From Callipepla californica brunnescens (lineage: Eukaryota > Chordata > Aves > Galliformes > Odontophoridae), in NCBI GenBank assembly GCA_023055505.1, contig JALIRH010000004.1:14193368-14257367 (forward strand): DNA of 64,000 bases. Reading direction: 5' to 3'. The notes below the pieces were generated by a model. It was given only the letters and a program-made list of their open reading frames with translations, ran no database searches and was not told the DNA's origin. Of this stretch, positions 37,341-52,371 are shown in pieces; position 1 is the stretch's first letter, and each line of letters begins with the position of its first letter. The translations under genes and the position numbers were made by a program.

Positions 37341-39372
37341 GTTCATAGGTTCTTCTATTTGGGAAGAACAATGGATGACTTTAGTTCTATGTCTCATAAG
37401 TTGATTTGTGGACTTCTGAATAACAGTCAGCAAAGAGAAGCAAATATAAACTTCGTGACGAGTGCCGACAATTTGTCAAAAAAAAAAGTTAACTTTGCAG
37501 ACTCTATGTGAGAGTGTCCAATTTGTTCAAATAATCTTTCAAGTTATTAATTATCCTAAAACCTTTATTAACATTTTTACTTCTGGAAGTAAGAGGAAAG
37601 TCAGATTCAGAAGCAATTTTCTCATGAAATTTATCCCACATTTTAAATTTCTGAAAAATATAAAATAAATCACAAGACTAAAATTAGCTGATAGTATTAC
37701 TTTCAAAACAAAAGGTATTTCCTTATACCTACCTCTTCAATTGAAAATGCTGCTTTTTGATATGTAACTAGTAAATTAATTACAAAATGGCTTAATAGCT
37801 GTTGTGATGTACAGAAATGGATCAGTTATCATTTTAGTCAGGAAAAATCTTTATCTGCATTCTTATAGAACCTAGAGTTATAGAAGATGTTACTCTACTT
37901 TATCCTACCTTTCATGTAACCTGCTCTTTTCTGTTACAGTCTGCTGTAAACATCTGGCTGAAATATTTTTTGTAACTATTATTGTGTATCTTGAATACAA
38001 AGAAAACCACCTTTTGTAAAAAGAATGGAACTAAAAGAAACAGGTGATCTCAACAATTGTTTAAACTGTGTTCTAAATATGACTATCCTTACAATAGATT
38101 TACCCTTACAGCAGGTAAATTTAAGCCTTTATATGGTCACTTTTCAATTTTGCACTGCTAAGAACTATAGAGATGCTAAGTTCAGCATTAAAGTTGGAAA
38201 CATGCTCCTACTCTAAGCAAAGCTCACACAGAGAGACATAGGAGGTCCAACATGAACGAGGGAGGTAATGGCTTTCAAACAAAGAAACCACACATAGAGA
38301 CAAGGGGAGATTGTGCTTCTGTTGTACAAAAAGTTCCACTAAGATTACTACCTCCAAAGACATTCTGAAGATAACTGAGAGTAAATGCGTGCATAGCTAT
38401 GTTTCAGAATACTAAAAAGTGTTTTGCCCTGTTCTATTGGCTGAACAATATTTGTTGGAGATGTTACAGCAAGTTCATATTTCCTGCTCCTGCATTTTAG
38501 GCACTGTATTATTTCTGCTTATCTTCACCACTCCTTTGAATGAAGATAAAGTATCTGAACAGCAGGAGGAATTAATTTGACTGTTTGGTATTGAAAAATG
38601 CTCATTATGGAACTAAGCAAAAAAATATTTGTTGATTTAAATAGTCAGATCATAACTCTGGGGAAAATGTAAAGGCACCTAGGCTAAACTGCAACATCTA
38701 TATATTCCATTAGAACAATGCCTTTGGTTAAGTTAAAACTGTGAAATCTGCCTGGATCTTTTAGTGACAGATGTATTTTATTATAAGGCAGAATTATATA
38801 ATAAAATTCAATCATTTGTTTTCTGGTATCATTTAAATCAATAAGGTTTGAATGCTTGTGAAGAGTCTAAGGGAAAGGGAGTCATTTGTGTCGGTAATTC
38901 AACAACAGAATTTGTAATAAAGGACAAATGAAGCATTTAGTTGTGAAAACCAGACAGAAATGACAGACTGCTCCAATACATTCCAGTTTTACTCCTGTCC
39001 TATCACTGAATCTGGGATATACTGCTTTCTATAGAACCACCGAAGAGCCTAGTAATTTTAATTCTATGATGTTATATTAAAAGTGTGTCCTTCCCTGTAT
39101 CTTTGATCTTGATGTATGTGCAACAGCATCTTTAATATTTTTGGTTTGAAAACACAAATCAAGGAAGCACAGAATTATAATGCACCTCTCTGAACTCTTT
39201 AAAGAAATTTCTTGTGTCACCAAGTGTTATCACACGAAGAGTTTCAAAAAATGATAACAGGTTCCTGTTGTGACGTGATAAGCTTCACAAGATGGTTGAG
39301 GTATTTTTGATTTGACAGAGGACAGCAAATCAGACATCAAAATGATGACAACCTCAAGACTTTTTTCCTCAC
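37341..39372. other. No gene or repeat recognised
   Basis: AT-rich DNA; nothing called. Confidence 0.5.
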
Positions 39373-39435
39373 CTACACACATTAATTGTACATTTGGAAC
39401 ATGGAAATCAGCTTTGATTTCTATCTTGCAGTCAG
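39373..39435 (-). other. Candidate minus-strand exon (unproven)
   Basis: On the minus strand, a TTTTCTAATTTCAG acceptor and a GTAG/GTGAGG donor bound 63 bp with an open frame (DCKIEIKADFHVPNVQLMCV). Splice sites are good but the block is short and isolated. Confidence 0.2.
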
Positions 39436-42400
39436 CTGAAATTAGAAAAGGATTAGTGCGTGGATGAGGGAGAGAGAAATAAAGAAGGGAATTGTCCAGA
39501 TAGGATAAAATCAGAGAAAAATGGAAAAGACAGAAAGGAAAACCAAACTGGCATCTAAAAGACATTTATTCTTAGTTTTGTTTCTTAAACTTTTTATAAC
39601 AATAAATCAGTTACTGAGTTTAAGTTAACATTTCCACATTTTTGTTGTACAGAACTAGTGGTACTACTTTTCTCTGTTAGTCTGGAAGATTAGATGAAAG
39701 AATTAATATGTTATGTAATTATTTACAAGTAGCAATCTGTGCTAAATGGGTTTAAATAAGACTGCATTAATAAACTGCCTTCACAAGTTCCTCCTCGGTG
39801 TGAATTTCAACTCTCTTAAAATTTGTTTTACTAACATTGGAACATCACAGCAATTTAAGAATATTCAGAACTCTGAATATTCATGCTGTGTGTGTTGGAT
39901 TAGTAGCTATGATCATAATTTGGCTTTGTTCTTCAATCTGAATACAATAAAGCCAAGAAGAAACATAAACAAGTCTTAGGGGTAGGAAAATAAGCACACA
40001 GAAATTAAAAGAGAGATCTTTGTTAAAGAATGCTGAACTTTAATAGAAGTGATAAAAGATAGAATATGTGATTGTAATACTGTATTTAATATCATATCTC
40101 TATATCCGCATTCTTTAGTTCACCAAACAGGAAGTTGATTTTACAAGAGCTTAAAATCTACCCTTCCAGCTGTCTGCAAAGCCTTAGGATTTATGATAAC
40201 ACTGAGTAATAGGAGTTTCCATTAAACTGTAAGCACTGCCACTGTGCCAGATTGATCCCACAGATTTAATAACACCACCATCATAGACAGTGTTACAGTT
40301 ATTATCACACCACAATAGTTGTGCATTAATTCTATACATGGGAAAGTGAGTCAGAATTTATTTTTTTTTACGTCATTGTGGGAACTGCAATTAGACTCCC
40401 AAACTTGTTTTCCCATGTTTCTTCATTTAGGGATTAGAAACTTATATTTATTCATGAACTGCCAGACAGATACAGTGAGCAGACAGCTGGACCAAGTTTT
40501 CAAGCTACAGATGAACTTCCTGTGCATTCTGAGACACTGAAAATAATTAGAGAGCAATTAAGGGAAGATATATCTAGGCAATTCAGTGTACAAATTGAAA
40601 GCCTTATTAATGCGGATGTTTTCCGTTTAGCTGACCATTGCTATTTTTTCTTCTTGGAAGTAATCTAGGAAGCAGCTCAAGTCTCCTGCATCCAAGTATT
40701 TATGAAGTCAACATGGTAGCTAAATTAATATGCACAAAAAAGAATACAGTGTTGTAGAAAACGTGGGGAAAAACTGTCAGGTAGTTTTATCTTTGCTGAA
40801 GTAGGAATAATCAAATCTCAGAGAAATATTTCTATACTAGTATTTACACATTTCTCCATTTTTGTCTTAGTAAAAGTAAGTTGAATGAGAATTTGTCCTT
40901 AAATATTTAATGTCTATATTGTATCTGAATTAGTGTAATACAGAAATTATGTCTCAATGAAACATATATTAGACAATGAAAAAAAAGTTTTTTTTTGAAT
41001 TTTAAGAGTAATTGTTGATTAAATCTTACATTATATGTCACAACTTATATAAGCCAAGAGGTGGCAAGGTGAAGTTCTTCTCTCAGGTGTGCATGGAAAA
41101 TTATGTGGAGTAGAAGTAAATGTGAAAATTGGATTACTCTTCATCAAAGCATATGTATTATCTGACCAAATTCTGCTATTTATGTTACCGCGTGGACATG
41201 CTGCACACAACAGTATGCAGGCAGATGATACAGTGAAAATAAGGTGAATGGCCTTCTCACATCTAGGTCCTCCCTGTGCTCTGAAAAGCTATATTTGATC
41301 TTAAATCCACAGTAGAAACAGCAGTGAAATCTGACTAGATGAAATGGCTAAAGCATGAACAATATCATATAAAGTCAGCTTACCTTTTGAGAGATTTTCA
41401 TTTCATTTTAGTTTTTAAGATAAAGAATGGTACGCAAGAGAAAGTGTATGAAAAAGGGGAGAAGAAAATGAAAGCATGACTTATAGGAAGCAAAAAACAG
41501 CCCTTCTCAAGCCAAAGCCCAGTGAAAATGAATATTTATCAATTTCCCACAATTACTTAAGTAGTTATTTGACTACAGAGTACTAACTAAATATAATATG
41601 GGTTTTCACTGCTACCAGCTCAGCAGAACATTTCATAGTATACTGTCTTTATCATTACACAGCACTCTGATTACACTGAAATAAATGTATTTATGTCAAA
41701 ATACTCATCCTTATAAACCTTTCTCAAAATTGTGAATAACAAGTTCTATAGTGAAAAAAATATATATTGAAAGGAATGAACCTATCAATATTAGGATGCT
41801 TTCATTTTCAAATATGAAATACTTCAATTATTTCACCATATTTCCCTGGAGACAAATTTTAAATGACACAATCCTTCACGGCTTCCAAAATTAACTGATT
41901 CTCCCATTGGCAGTCAAAGCCCAGAAGCCAGCTATTCTTTCCATGAAAATAAGCCCTCCATGTTCTGGAAGGAGAATGACTGTACTATGTAGACAAGTGT
42001 CTAACGACACTGGTGACTTCATTTCCTCTGTTAATTGATTGCAGTGAATCTTCTGAGAACTGTCCTACTTTCTCAGTTTCATAATAATTAGCTTCTGAAT
42101 TACCTACTAGTATACACTAGTGACAGCAAGAACAAATAAAGTTTTTATGAACCTTGCATTATATTTGAAAAACAGGCTGGGGTGCCTTTTTAGAAGGTAT
42201 GGTATAGACAATAAAAATTAACTGGTGCCAATGCAGCACTAACTAACTTACTGCATCTTCTGACAGAGAAGAAATCACGGAGCCTTTAAATTCTGCTTAT
42301 CAAACAAACTGTCAAAACTGAATAGAAAACAGTAGTGGACTACTGATGCAGAGAAAGAAATAGAGAGAAAGACTACCTTACATTCATGAAACCAAGGTAA

Positions 42401-44347
42401 ATTGCCAGAAAACATAGGTAAAGAAAAATAATGAATCATAGCTGATGTCTGCAAAAACATCATACACAATTCATGCTATTGACAATGATCCCAAATAATT
42501 TCAAAAGCAACTGTGTTAAAACTTTACTGTGTGAGAATTTCATATGACATTCACCTGAGGATAAATTAAAAATTATTAATTCATAACTTTTATGCAGCAC
42601 ACAGAGTATTTTCAACTTTTTGAAGTCCATCTGTTTATAGCTTTAAATTTATACTGTCAAGGAAGCTAGCATAAATTTACAGGGATAATAATGCCGAGAT
42701 TTTTTAACAGCAGAACTTGCTGGTCTGGCTTCTAAACTAATTGTGCTTGTGCTTTCTTGAAGAATTAACCAGTAATTTCACAGAACCCTGAAATGTAACA
42801 GGTAGAGAACTTTTTATAAACTGAATTTGGTTAGTGGCAATATAGAAGCAAGAGAATGTCAAAGATGAATGAAACTAGTATTTAAAGTTATTCTTCATTT
42901 GTCATTTAGATTTGTGTTTGAAGATTTGTTTTTCTTAAGAATGGTTCAGTAGGACCTGGCGGTCAGTGCACTTTGAAACCATATACAAAGAGAATCACAT
43001 ATGGAAGCAGCCCTTTTATTTATATGACAGATAGAGGAATACTCATTCTTAAAGTTTCAGAAAATCTTGGTATGCCATTTATTTCTTTATTATAGTTAAT
43101 ATCTTGTTATCTCTAATAGCTATACTTCAGGAAAGGTTTTAATTTCTCCTGTCTCAGTCAAAGGAGACAGTATCTTCTTTATGCTCAGTATTACAAAAAT
43201 TGTTTATTGCACTTAAAATCACAAATAAAATAATAGAAAGTTAAATAGCATGTTGAGCAGCTTGTTACTATGTTTTCTTTTCTGAGCAAAGTCATAAAGC
43301 TCAGATATATTTTACAGGTTTCTTCTAAAACTTACTAGCTCTCAATGAATGAACAAAATCCCATGTGAGATTTTAATCTTTTCTTATTCTAGGATTCTCA
43401 TCTGGAAAGGTTCATCATAACAACTTGGGGGGGGAGGGGAGGGGGGGTTGAGGTTGGGGGAAGAGGTGTTTCTAGATCAGCTTGTTTTGGATGTAACACA
43501 ATATTTGTAAGTTTCTAAAAAGACATTTAATTCACTACCAGAATTTAGGAACCCATCTACACACTTGAATTCTTGCTGCATCGTCCAAAGCTAATTCTCC
43601 TTTATCTTAAGCATGACAAAAAACAAACAAATAAATAAATAAAAAATCAACAAGCTTTGAAGTTTTAAAAGCAGAATAAGTTGAATCAGAATTCCACTCT
43701 CAAGTGCTTCGGTTTTGATTGCTAAATCAAACATTTATCTGAGTACCATAAATGGTCAGACAGATGTCATATTACACGTCCAGAAACCTAGATAATTTTA
43801 CAGAGTTGTTTAAATAGCCTTTACTAGTGATAAACCTTTCCTAAGTGTTCTTTGTGCTCAATTTAAGCTAAAAGCTGTGACTTTTCTGGATTTGCATGGT
43901 CAAAGAAAGAGAAATGCATCTCCATTGGTTTTACCTGGTAAATTTACTTAAACTGTGATTTTTAGTTCCAGTATGTCTAGCTATTCTATACAGGTAATAT
44001 TTTTGCAAGAGAGATTTTCAGTACTAACCCATTAAATGCTAAGAATGTCATATATAACATCATTAACATTCCCTAACATTAGAGTATATTGCGATCTATC
44101 AGAATAGCAGTATGCTTTGTATTAGGGTAACATTTCACAGAATAACTTGCACCTACTCTCCTGAATCATGAAAAGATATTGCACTTCTGTGATTCAGCTT
44201 TGCACTGGAAGTTAGTTTTAAAAAACCTCAATCTCCTGTAAACAAACATGTAATCATACATATTTACTATGAATCTTATGCTTGCCTCTGCTCAAAGAAC
44301 AATTAGCAATATTCAGAGGATTCAAAGTGTGATAGCTGACAGACTAA
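39436..44347. other. No gene recognised; G-rich and A-rich tracts
   Basis: AT-rich DNA with a G-rich tract at 43427-43460 and an AAAC/AAAT repeat at 43618-43646. Nothing else recognised. Confidence 0.45.
43427..43460 (+). repeat. G-rich tract, potential G-quadruplex
   Basis: Runs of G8, G4, G7 and G5 separated by 1-7 nt, an arrangement that permits intramolecular G-quadruplex folding of the plus strand. Confidence 0.85.
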
Positions 44348-44437
44348 GGAACGATTGGAACCAGATGATCTCTGGGGCTTTAAGGTCTCTTCCAACCTAA
44401 GTCATTCTATGACTCTATCATTATATGATTCTGTGAT
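44348..44437 (+). mobile_element. CR1 LINE 3' terminus
   Basis: The last 90 bp of a plus-strand CR1: GATGATCTCTGGGGCTTTAA, GGTCTCTTCCAACCTAAGTC, then degenerate copies of the ATTCTATGA terminal repeat ending GATTCTGTGA. Confidence 0.92.
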
Positions 44438-45874
44438 CATTTCCAATTCTTGCACAAATATACTTATTTTGAATTTTGCATGATAGGTAGGGGAGAGAAG
44501 GCAATCCTCATTACAGATTCTGCCTAGGGTATATTCAGGCTGATAAAGCATCCATTGATCCATCTTTGCCAAGGTGATGGGAAATGATAAAAAAAATATC
44601 TAAACAAACAAACAAAAAACAAACAAGCAAAAAAATAAAAAGCAAGAATGTGGATATGTTTAAAATCAAATTGTTCAAACTGGTTTTATGTATGCTTCTA
44701 CACAAATGTAGCTTTATAGTACGTCTGGACATAAAAAATCTCTGTGCCAAAACATATCCTGAATTTTACAGGGTAAGAAATCATGATTGTTAGTATTGTG
44801 CATGACAAACTTAAGCGAGCTCTGAAGCAAGAATAGTGTCCCTTGTTATCAATAGGAGATTGCTCTGAATGTACTACAGTACACCTCCACACTTATGACA
44901 ACTGACTCTAAAACTGGCTGGCATTTTCACTTCTTGGTTTAATGCACAGCTCTCATATGGGAAAGAGTAGTGAAAAATAAGATCACTTACTCTGCTGAAT
45001 ATGGTGTTAGTGGAAAATTCTGGCATTTTCTTTCACAGTATCATTAACCAGACAGTAATCACAACCAGCTACAAATTTTGTTTTTTCCTGGCAAGGCAAA
45101 AAAGCTTCTGAGTTTGGAAAGCTGAACTAGATACTGGGGCATCAGCAATGCCCTTTGCCAGTTCCAGAGATTTGAAATCATCCCGAGCAGCAACTGGAGT
45201 GAGAAGAAACAACAGGAATGCTGAAAACCCATGGACCACATTCACAGAGATAACCCCATCATAAAAGGTTTTGCTTGGGATAAAATCATAAAGGCGCTGG
45301 ATCTTCTACACAGCACAGGTTGGCACCATCACTGCTTTCTGTCATTTCACTATTGGGCCCAGCAGTGTGACTCAGGTTCCAACAGTCTTTTGAGAGAAAT
45401 ATTATGGCCCTGAGCACTTCTGGCTCTAAAGTGGAATGCAAATTTTGATAACCTCCTGGCAAGGGACATAATGTGCCCTCTCCCATGTGGGCAGAGAGAG
45501 CTTCAGTCATTTTGTGCTACAGACATTTCCAGATGGCAAATCTTCAGATGCTCCTGATTTCTAAGATAAACTGGAACAGTCTACTGTTGTGGGAATTCTG
45601 GCCTGCATGACTAAAACTGTAGAGTACATCTATTTTATCATCCAGTGGTCAAGCTGTAACACAGATGTGTTTTAGCCAACAGTTCACCAGTATAAAGACC
45701 AGGAGAGTTTGTGAAATGCACAACTTCGGCTGGCTTCTGGACAGTGTGTTTGAGCTGATGTGCCTGATATCAAGAAAGCAAGAAGAGGTCTTTCAAGTCG
45801 GCACTGCTTGTGCTTTTGGCTTGACTGCTACCTCACTGCTTGAGAGGGATGCACAAGTCCTGGCAGAGCAGAAG

Positions 45875-45893
45875 AAAAAAAAAAAAAAAAAAA
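45875..45893. repeat. Poly-A run of 19
   Basis: An uninterrupted homopolymer following GC-richer sequence. Confidence 0.95.
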
Positions 45894-48800
45894 GAAAGCT
45901 AATGGAAATAAGTCAAAGAGAATAATACAGAGAATATAAGGAGTATGTCTGAAATTCAGCCCAAGGGATAAAGGGAGGAGAGTGGCAAGAAGCTATCTCC
46001 TCAAGAAAGAAGAAACTGGTGTACTTGGCAGCTTGTGTGAAGAGCCCACTGCTTGCTGCCTCCTGCACTGTGCAGGGCCAGGGCCAGTCCTGCAGCAGAG
46101 GATTCTCTGGTAGTCTTCAAGAAGGTCATGCCCAGGGAGAGCCTATCAGCAAGTCAAACAGGGAGCATTGCTCACATGCTCCTTTCTCCTGGACCACATT
46201 GTTCTTTTTTATCATTTCTATTCAGATTTAACCTCTTCTTCTCTTCTATCAGGTAGAGCTATGTAGTTTCTATAAATTCCATTCCAGAAGAATACAAAAA
46301 AATTGATAGAGAACTATTAGAAAATAAAAAAGACTCTGAACAGACCCTCTTTTCATTGCATTTGTTCACTACAATATAAATCACACTTTTTGATTGCAAG
46401 GGGGAAAAAAAGGAAAGGAGAAAGGAAAATGAAGTTTTGGTGGCATTAAGACATGTTTAAACCATTAACATTCCTTTACCATCACTCTTTTTTCTCTAAC
46501 ACTAACATGAATATTTAGTATTGCTAAAAAAATGGGAAGAAAAAACTCAAATGGAAACACTTTAGAGGAAAAGACAGAACATAAAAACAAATGCATTCAT
46601 GCAAGTACCTTTCTTATCAGTTTTGAATTGCAGTGACATGCTATTAAGGACTGTTGAAATATTGAGGAAAGCTGCATACCTCATTTGAAGTCTAAGCAGA
46701 TGTTTTAATCAAGAACGGTGAATTTTTTAATGCTATCACTCATTAATAGATGTCAGTTTTATGCCTCACATCCAAACGACAGCTGCCTCTGTGCAGAGTG
46801 ATGCTATTCAGGTGCCAGAGCTGAGCTCTGGCCTAGCCTTCAGATCTGCACTGTATCTGTGCCTGGTGATTTCCAAAAGCACAGAAGGCAATTCATGAGG
46901 AAACAAAATGGCATGGTTTTAATGAAAGGGGATTAGAGATTCTAGGTCAGGTAATCAGAGCAAAAAGGGGTCCCTCCTGATTTTGATGAAGTTTCTGTGA
47001 GCTAAGTGGTACAATAAAGAATGCATTTTGCAATTGTCTCTCTCTCTTACCATTAGATTAGTGCTGAAAAATGTGACACTTTAAAAGGTTTATTGCTGCG
47101 CTTAGATCTGTGGTGCTTCTGCTAAGAGGCTGCTTTTCTTGTAGAGCAATGCAACAAGGAAACTCATTCTTCTTGCTTTTCAAATCACAGCTGTAATCCA
47201 TTCATAATTCTAACTCTAGAACCTTATTTGGAATAGTGTTGACTTCCACACCCTCACTCCACAATCTCACACATTTAATTTTCCATTATTTCAGTGATGT
47301 TAACAGTTGTGAGTCAAGAATTAAGCCTTCTCATAGTTCATGTAAAGTTCTTTCACATTTCATCTGCAATTCATTGTCTTATCACAGGTGAAGATTTTGT
47401 TTGTACACATTTCAGCCAGGAGATATGCTGCATGTTTTGCCTTTATAAACCCTTACTTCCTGATTCCTCACCTAGCAAAATGAATTCCATTTCAATTCTC
47501 TCTCCCAAGAAGCATGAGATTTAATAAACTCTTTTCTAATCTCTTTGTGTTACAGCAATATATCTTTCACATCACATTTCTGGACATACTTCTTATTCAA
47601 ACAACCTTTGCATGGAAAGGTTGATGAGAAGAATTTAGGTTCAAAGCAGCACTATCTTGTGATCACAATTCTCTTTAATGTTAGCAGCAAAATTTTCCTG
47701 CTCAAGTCTTAAACTTTATGAAAAATAGGCAGTGTGTTAAAAAAAAAAAAAAAGATTACTCTTGGAGTCCATTGCAACATTGACTTTGAATGAAGAACAA
47801 GAATGAAAAAAATTCTAAACTATGCAACATCATATTAGCAAAATCTGAAACCAGATCTAAGATAGATATCCTCTAGGCTATACAATGTGCTGTCAAGATA
47901 CAATCATTTTTCTAGGGGTGTTAAAGTACATTTCAAAAACAGTCTGATTACAATACCATACGTAAAATATGCTTCAGTTTCTTAACTACACCCATATTTG
48001 TAGAAAGCTGATTTATACAGTTTGAGTCTCTACTTCAACAAGGTCTAAGCTCTCCTGGAGGGTGGAAAAAGGAGAGTTATTAGCTGTTTGATGTTGGTTG
48101 TGGGTGGAGGAGAACTAGTGGAAATCTCCATGTTGACTACAGCTGAGATAGATATGTTCAAGTGAAGGAAAACATAATTTTGCTTTGGTAACCATAATAT
48201 CATATACCTAAGAATAAGGGAGTAGCTTCAAGCAACTAAGTTTTATTTTAAGCTTAGAAAAACAACTTATTTTCATAAAAGGGGGCATAATAGCTTGCTT
48301 GCTTGATAGCATTCTGTACTGGAGCAGAAAAAAATCCATCTGTCTCCCAGTGATATTTTCAGGCAAGTAGAAGAGTTCTATATGGTTAAAATGTGCTTCA
48401 CATAAAACAGAATGACAGCACCTTCTCTTAGTTTTATAGCTTCATAGACCAAACAGGCTGGTTAAAGGAAAGTCAGAAAAAAATATCGTTATCATTTTGA
48501 GATAATGCAGAAAAAATTCCAAAAGTTTTATTTTCCAATTGCACTTTGTTTATTTTTCATCAAGAGGGAAAAAATGAGCGTCTGTCACTTTTGGATTTTA
48601 ATTTGTATTCTTTGATCTGATTTATTCATCTTACCCCCCAGTATTTTCTCATGGGAATATAATATTATAATTCAAGATCCTACACTTTCATGGCATTGCA
48701 TATGCACACATGCTTTAGAATAAGCATGTTACTCTTTCTAGCGATGAAGATATGCAATCCTTGAATCTACATGTAGCCATCTTTAGTCTCAGATGCTGTC

Positions 48801-51800
48801 AAAATCTGTTCTTTGATTCCTAATGACTCTGACACAGCTTGAAAAATTTGATGGCTTGCAGAGAATGATAAAAACCCAACAGAGAGAAAACAACTCTCAC
48901 ATGGCATTAATAGCAAGAAACACATATTTCAGATTTACTCACTTAAGCCAATCAGCTATTGACATTTTAAAAGACAATTTAATGACAACTCATAAACAAA
49001 CAAACAAACAACAAAAAGAAACCCATGGAATTATCACTAAATGACATTATTACTGAAAGGTTTTAGTTTTATTCTTCAAGTAATGCTCATTCAAGTTACA
49101 GAAACTGTGGAAGTCAGTGCAAAGTTGTTTCCTAAGTAATGCATCTTTCCAAGTAGAATCTAGGAACTTTTTTTTTTCCCCTGGTAACAATTTTGAACTC
49201 ATTCAACTTACAGAAGTAAGCATAATACAGATCAGATGTAGTGAGTCTATGAAATGCATAGTGAATACACGGTGCTATCTTTTTGGTTGTTACTGTTCTA
49301 AAGAATTCACAAAATCCAACATACTCATGCTAAGTTTAGAATATTAAAATGCACCAGCTTGCAGAATCCACAGCGTTTTTCCCAATCTTACTCAAATTAG
49401 GCAACCTCAGCTCATCTCCCATGTGCTGCATTTCCTCCCCGTGCATGCAAAGTAGGGGTGATACATTCCCAGCAACAATGGCACTATCCACTGAGTAGAT
49501 TGAAATGCTCAGGGTGACTACTGCAGAGGAAAACAGTTCCAAGGACAAGAAAGTAGTTTTTTCCTTTCTTAAAATGAGGGAAAGGAAATAGGGCAGCCAA
49601 CAAAATCTTAAAATACTCTTGCCCCTTCTGCTTCAAAAAGACGAGGACTAACTTGTCTGAAATTAGAGTTCTCCATTAGTAATGGTGTAAGTGGATTTCA
49701 TACTCTGTGTTCACCTTAACCTGATGAGGCTCCATATCTATCCATAAGCCTCTCTGTCAATTCCCCTCGCAGCTCAAAGCTTAATGGACCATTCAGGAGC
49801 TAGACTGCTCTTCTCTGGTCCTACAAATAATAATTTCTAAAAGCCTTGGACTTTTATCCACAGGTATTCCCCTCTCTACAGCCTGACAATTCACCTCTAA
49901 TTACTGCTGCATGAACATCACAATTTTCTTAGGTTCAATTCTATATCCCTTCTCCTTTTTGCTATTCAGCACATCAGAAAATCAATAAATGGCTAAGGCA
50001 AGCTCTTCTACAGCTCAGCCTTCCCCAGATTTATCCCTCCTTAGCAATTCTAATGTTAACTTCTCCCTCCTCTCCCCAGCCTTTGAAAGTAACCATTTTT
50101 ATTCACAGTACCTGCTCTGATTTCAGGTGTTTTGTGAATGTCCTTGAATTTAACTCCTCTGAGGTAATATGGTATTTCAAAATCCCAGAATTTAAAGCCC
50201 TAATTGTTGCAGAAATTGTGATGTTATTCTGTAATTTTCCTTCTGTTACATTGTGTCAATTCTCACAAATGAAAATTAGATTTGTACTGATGTAATTCTC
50301 TGTGTGGTTTGAATCTGTGATTTTCACTACAGGAGTATCAATAGATGGTGATAACTGCCCAGCAAAGTGATGATTGTAAAATGTCTACATATAAATAAAA
50401 TGTACATTTAGACAGTGAGATATTTTTCATTTACTGTTACTAAAAGATAAGAAAACAAATAATCAAATCACAGGCAAAAATTCTTCCTTGCAACATTATA
50501 ATGATCACCAATTCTGAAACTCAAATGTTTAATTTATGTGTACTCATTTTTAGTAGACAGAGGTTCAGGCCAACAGTTTTTAATTTGAAGCCCTAAAAAT
50601 ACTTTGTTGTCAATCTTGAAAAATGAGTGTTTCTAAAAAATTTCCTCCACATAAACCAAACTATCTTTTCTTTCAGGGACCTTAAATTAACAGAGAACCA
50701 AGAGCTAAGTAATACAACTTCAGTACAGACCAAGGGCCTTATGATGTTTGTGTTTTTTCTGTATGTATATTTTCCTGTAATGTGTATGTATGTTTTCTGC
50801 TATTAACTACTAAAATATCACATAAAGCACAAATACTTTTATATTTGTGTATATGTAAGCTCTACTCTTCCGCTAGTGTACCTTGGAAAGGATTTCATGT
50901 ATGCGACTAGTACATGGAGTAATTATCCACCTGAGAGAATAGGTTGTATCCTATTATTTCCTCCAGTGCTCTGTGAACACGTTTTGTGTCAGTGCTCTCT
51001 GTTCAAACAAGCGAGATCACACTGAAGGTTGGCATCTTGCCCCAGAGGTCAAGATCTCAGAGCTGCAAGATGAGCAACCCCAGGAAATTGAAATGCAAAT
51101 AGCCTCCATCAGCTCCATGTGGAGAGCAAAGCAATAGCTTGCGGATGGAGTCTTCAGAACGTTGAAAGCTACATCTTAGTCGTAACTGTGTGCAAGCAGA
51201 TCGAAAAATGCCTCAGTCCCCAAGGCTGTTAGCGCCAGATGACAGTGACCACTTCATTCCTAATTAGTTTACTAGTCACCACGGAATAAATGTTTTCCAT
51301 TTCTTACATGGGTAGATAAATTAAAATAGTATTTGTAGAGCTGAGCTTTTAAGTAGTGAGAAGAAATTCTGAGAAGCATAATAATAATCGAACTAAAAAC
51401 ACTCAAAAAGAAATCTTGCACAGTAGAGAACTACAGAGAAAGCGTGAACAGGAAAGCTTCAGCCAATACTGAGATAATGAATTTTACAAAATCAAATAAA
51501 ACTGTAAATGCGGAGTGTCACTAACAAACAGCAGAGAAACTCACAGCTGAGAAACCAAGAAGTCTGCAGCTGAAGGCCAAAGCAAAACAAGAAGCCAAGC
51601 AACAGTTGTTTACTTATTAGTTCTTTCTGTAAATAATTACCAAGATTATTTTTTTCCTTGCTCTTGAGTGGATATTTCTTAACTCAGGTATATTTAATGA
51701 GAGAGAAAATTAGTCTCTGTCTCTTTTGTTTTTGTGTTAAACTCCCTCCATACATTTTGTTTTGGAAAAAGATGGGGGCTCTTTTGCAAATTTGTCCCCA

Positions 51801-51883
51801 GCTTTTCATCTTTCTCAAATTTAGTCTGTAGTTTCAGCTGGGGGGAAGACAGGAGCTGTTCTTCACTTGCCCTTTCCAACATT

Positions 51884-51919
51884 AAAAAAAACAAACAGCA
51901 ACAACAACAACAAAAAACA
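51884..51919. repeat. (CAA)n-rich tract
   Basis: Five consecutive CAA units flanked by A runs. Confidence 0.9.
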
Positions 51920-52371
51920 TTTCTGCATACATTATGTGGCACAGAATATCTTGTGAATTATTCAGAAATGGCCACATCTCACTGGCAGAGAATAATCTTT
52001 ATATGGCTGAAATCTGAAAAGCAATTTCTCTGTGTAGCCATTTTTATTTTTAGCTCTGCACCTTTGAGTACATTGTAGTCCTTTAGAATTACAGTTCTTG
52101 CAAAACTGTATTTTCATTGTAATGCCTTTATTCTCAAGAAAGATGAAAGGAAATGCTAACCAGAGCCAATTTGTCACACAAAGAAAGTTTATACCCTCTG
52201 TTAAACTTATCAGATGAATGTTAAATACAAGGTAGAGTGTATACTTGTCTGATGGCTTCCACAAAACCCTTAATGCATCATCTAATCCTGTTTTACAGCA
52301 TGGTCTGTTCCTGTCTCAGTAAGGAACTGTTCAAAGTACAGCTCACGGATCCTACCACGCCTCTGTTTCAG

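Larger units (their letters stand above)
44438..52371. other. No gene recognised; mostly AT-rich with a GC-richer patch
   Basis: 44601-44640 is an AAAC repeat. 45050-46250 has higher GC, a 19-A run at 45875-45893, and several short open frames on both strands. The A run inside it could mark the tail of an old retrocopy, but I found no target duplication or recognisable parent. An AAAC repeat lies at 48994-49012 and a CAA repeat at 51884-51919. Confidence 0.4.
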
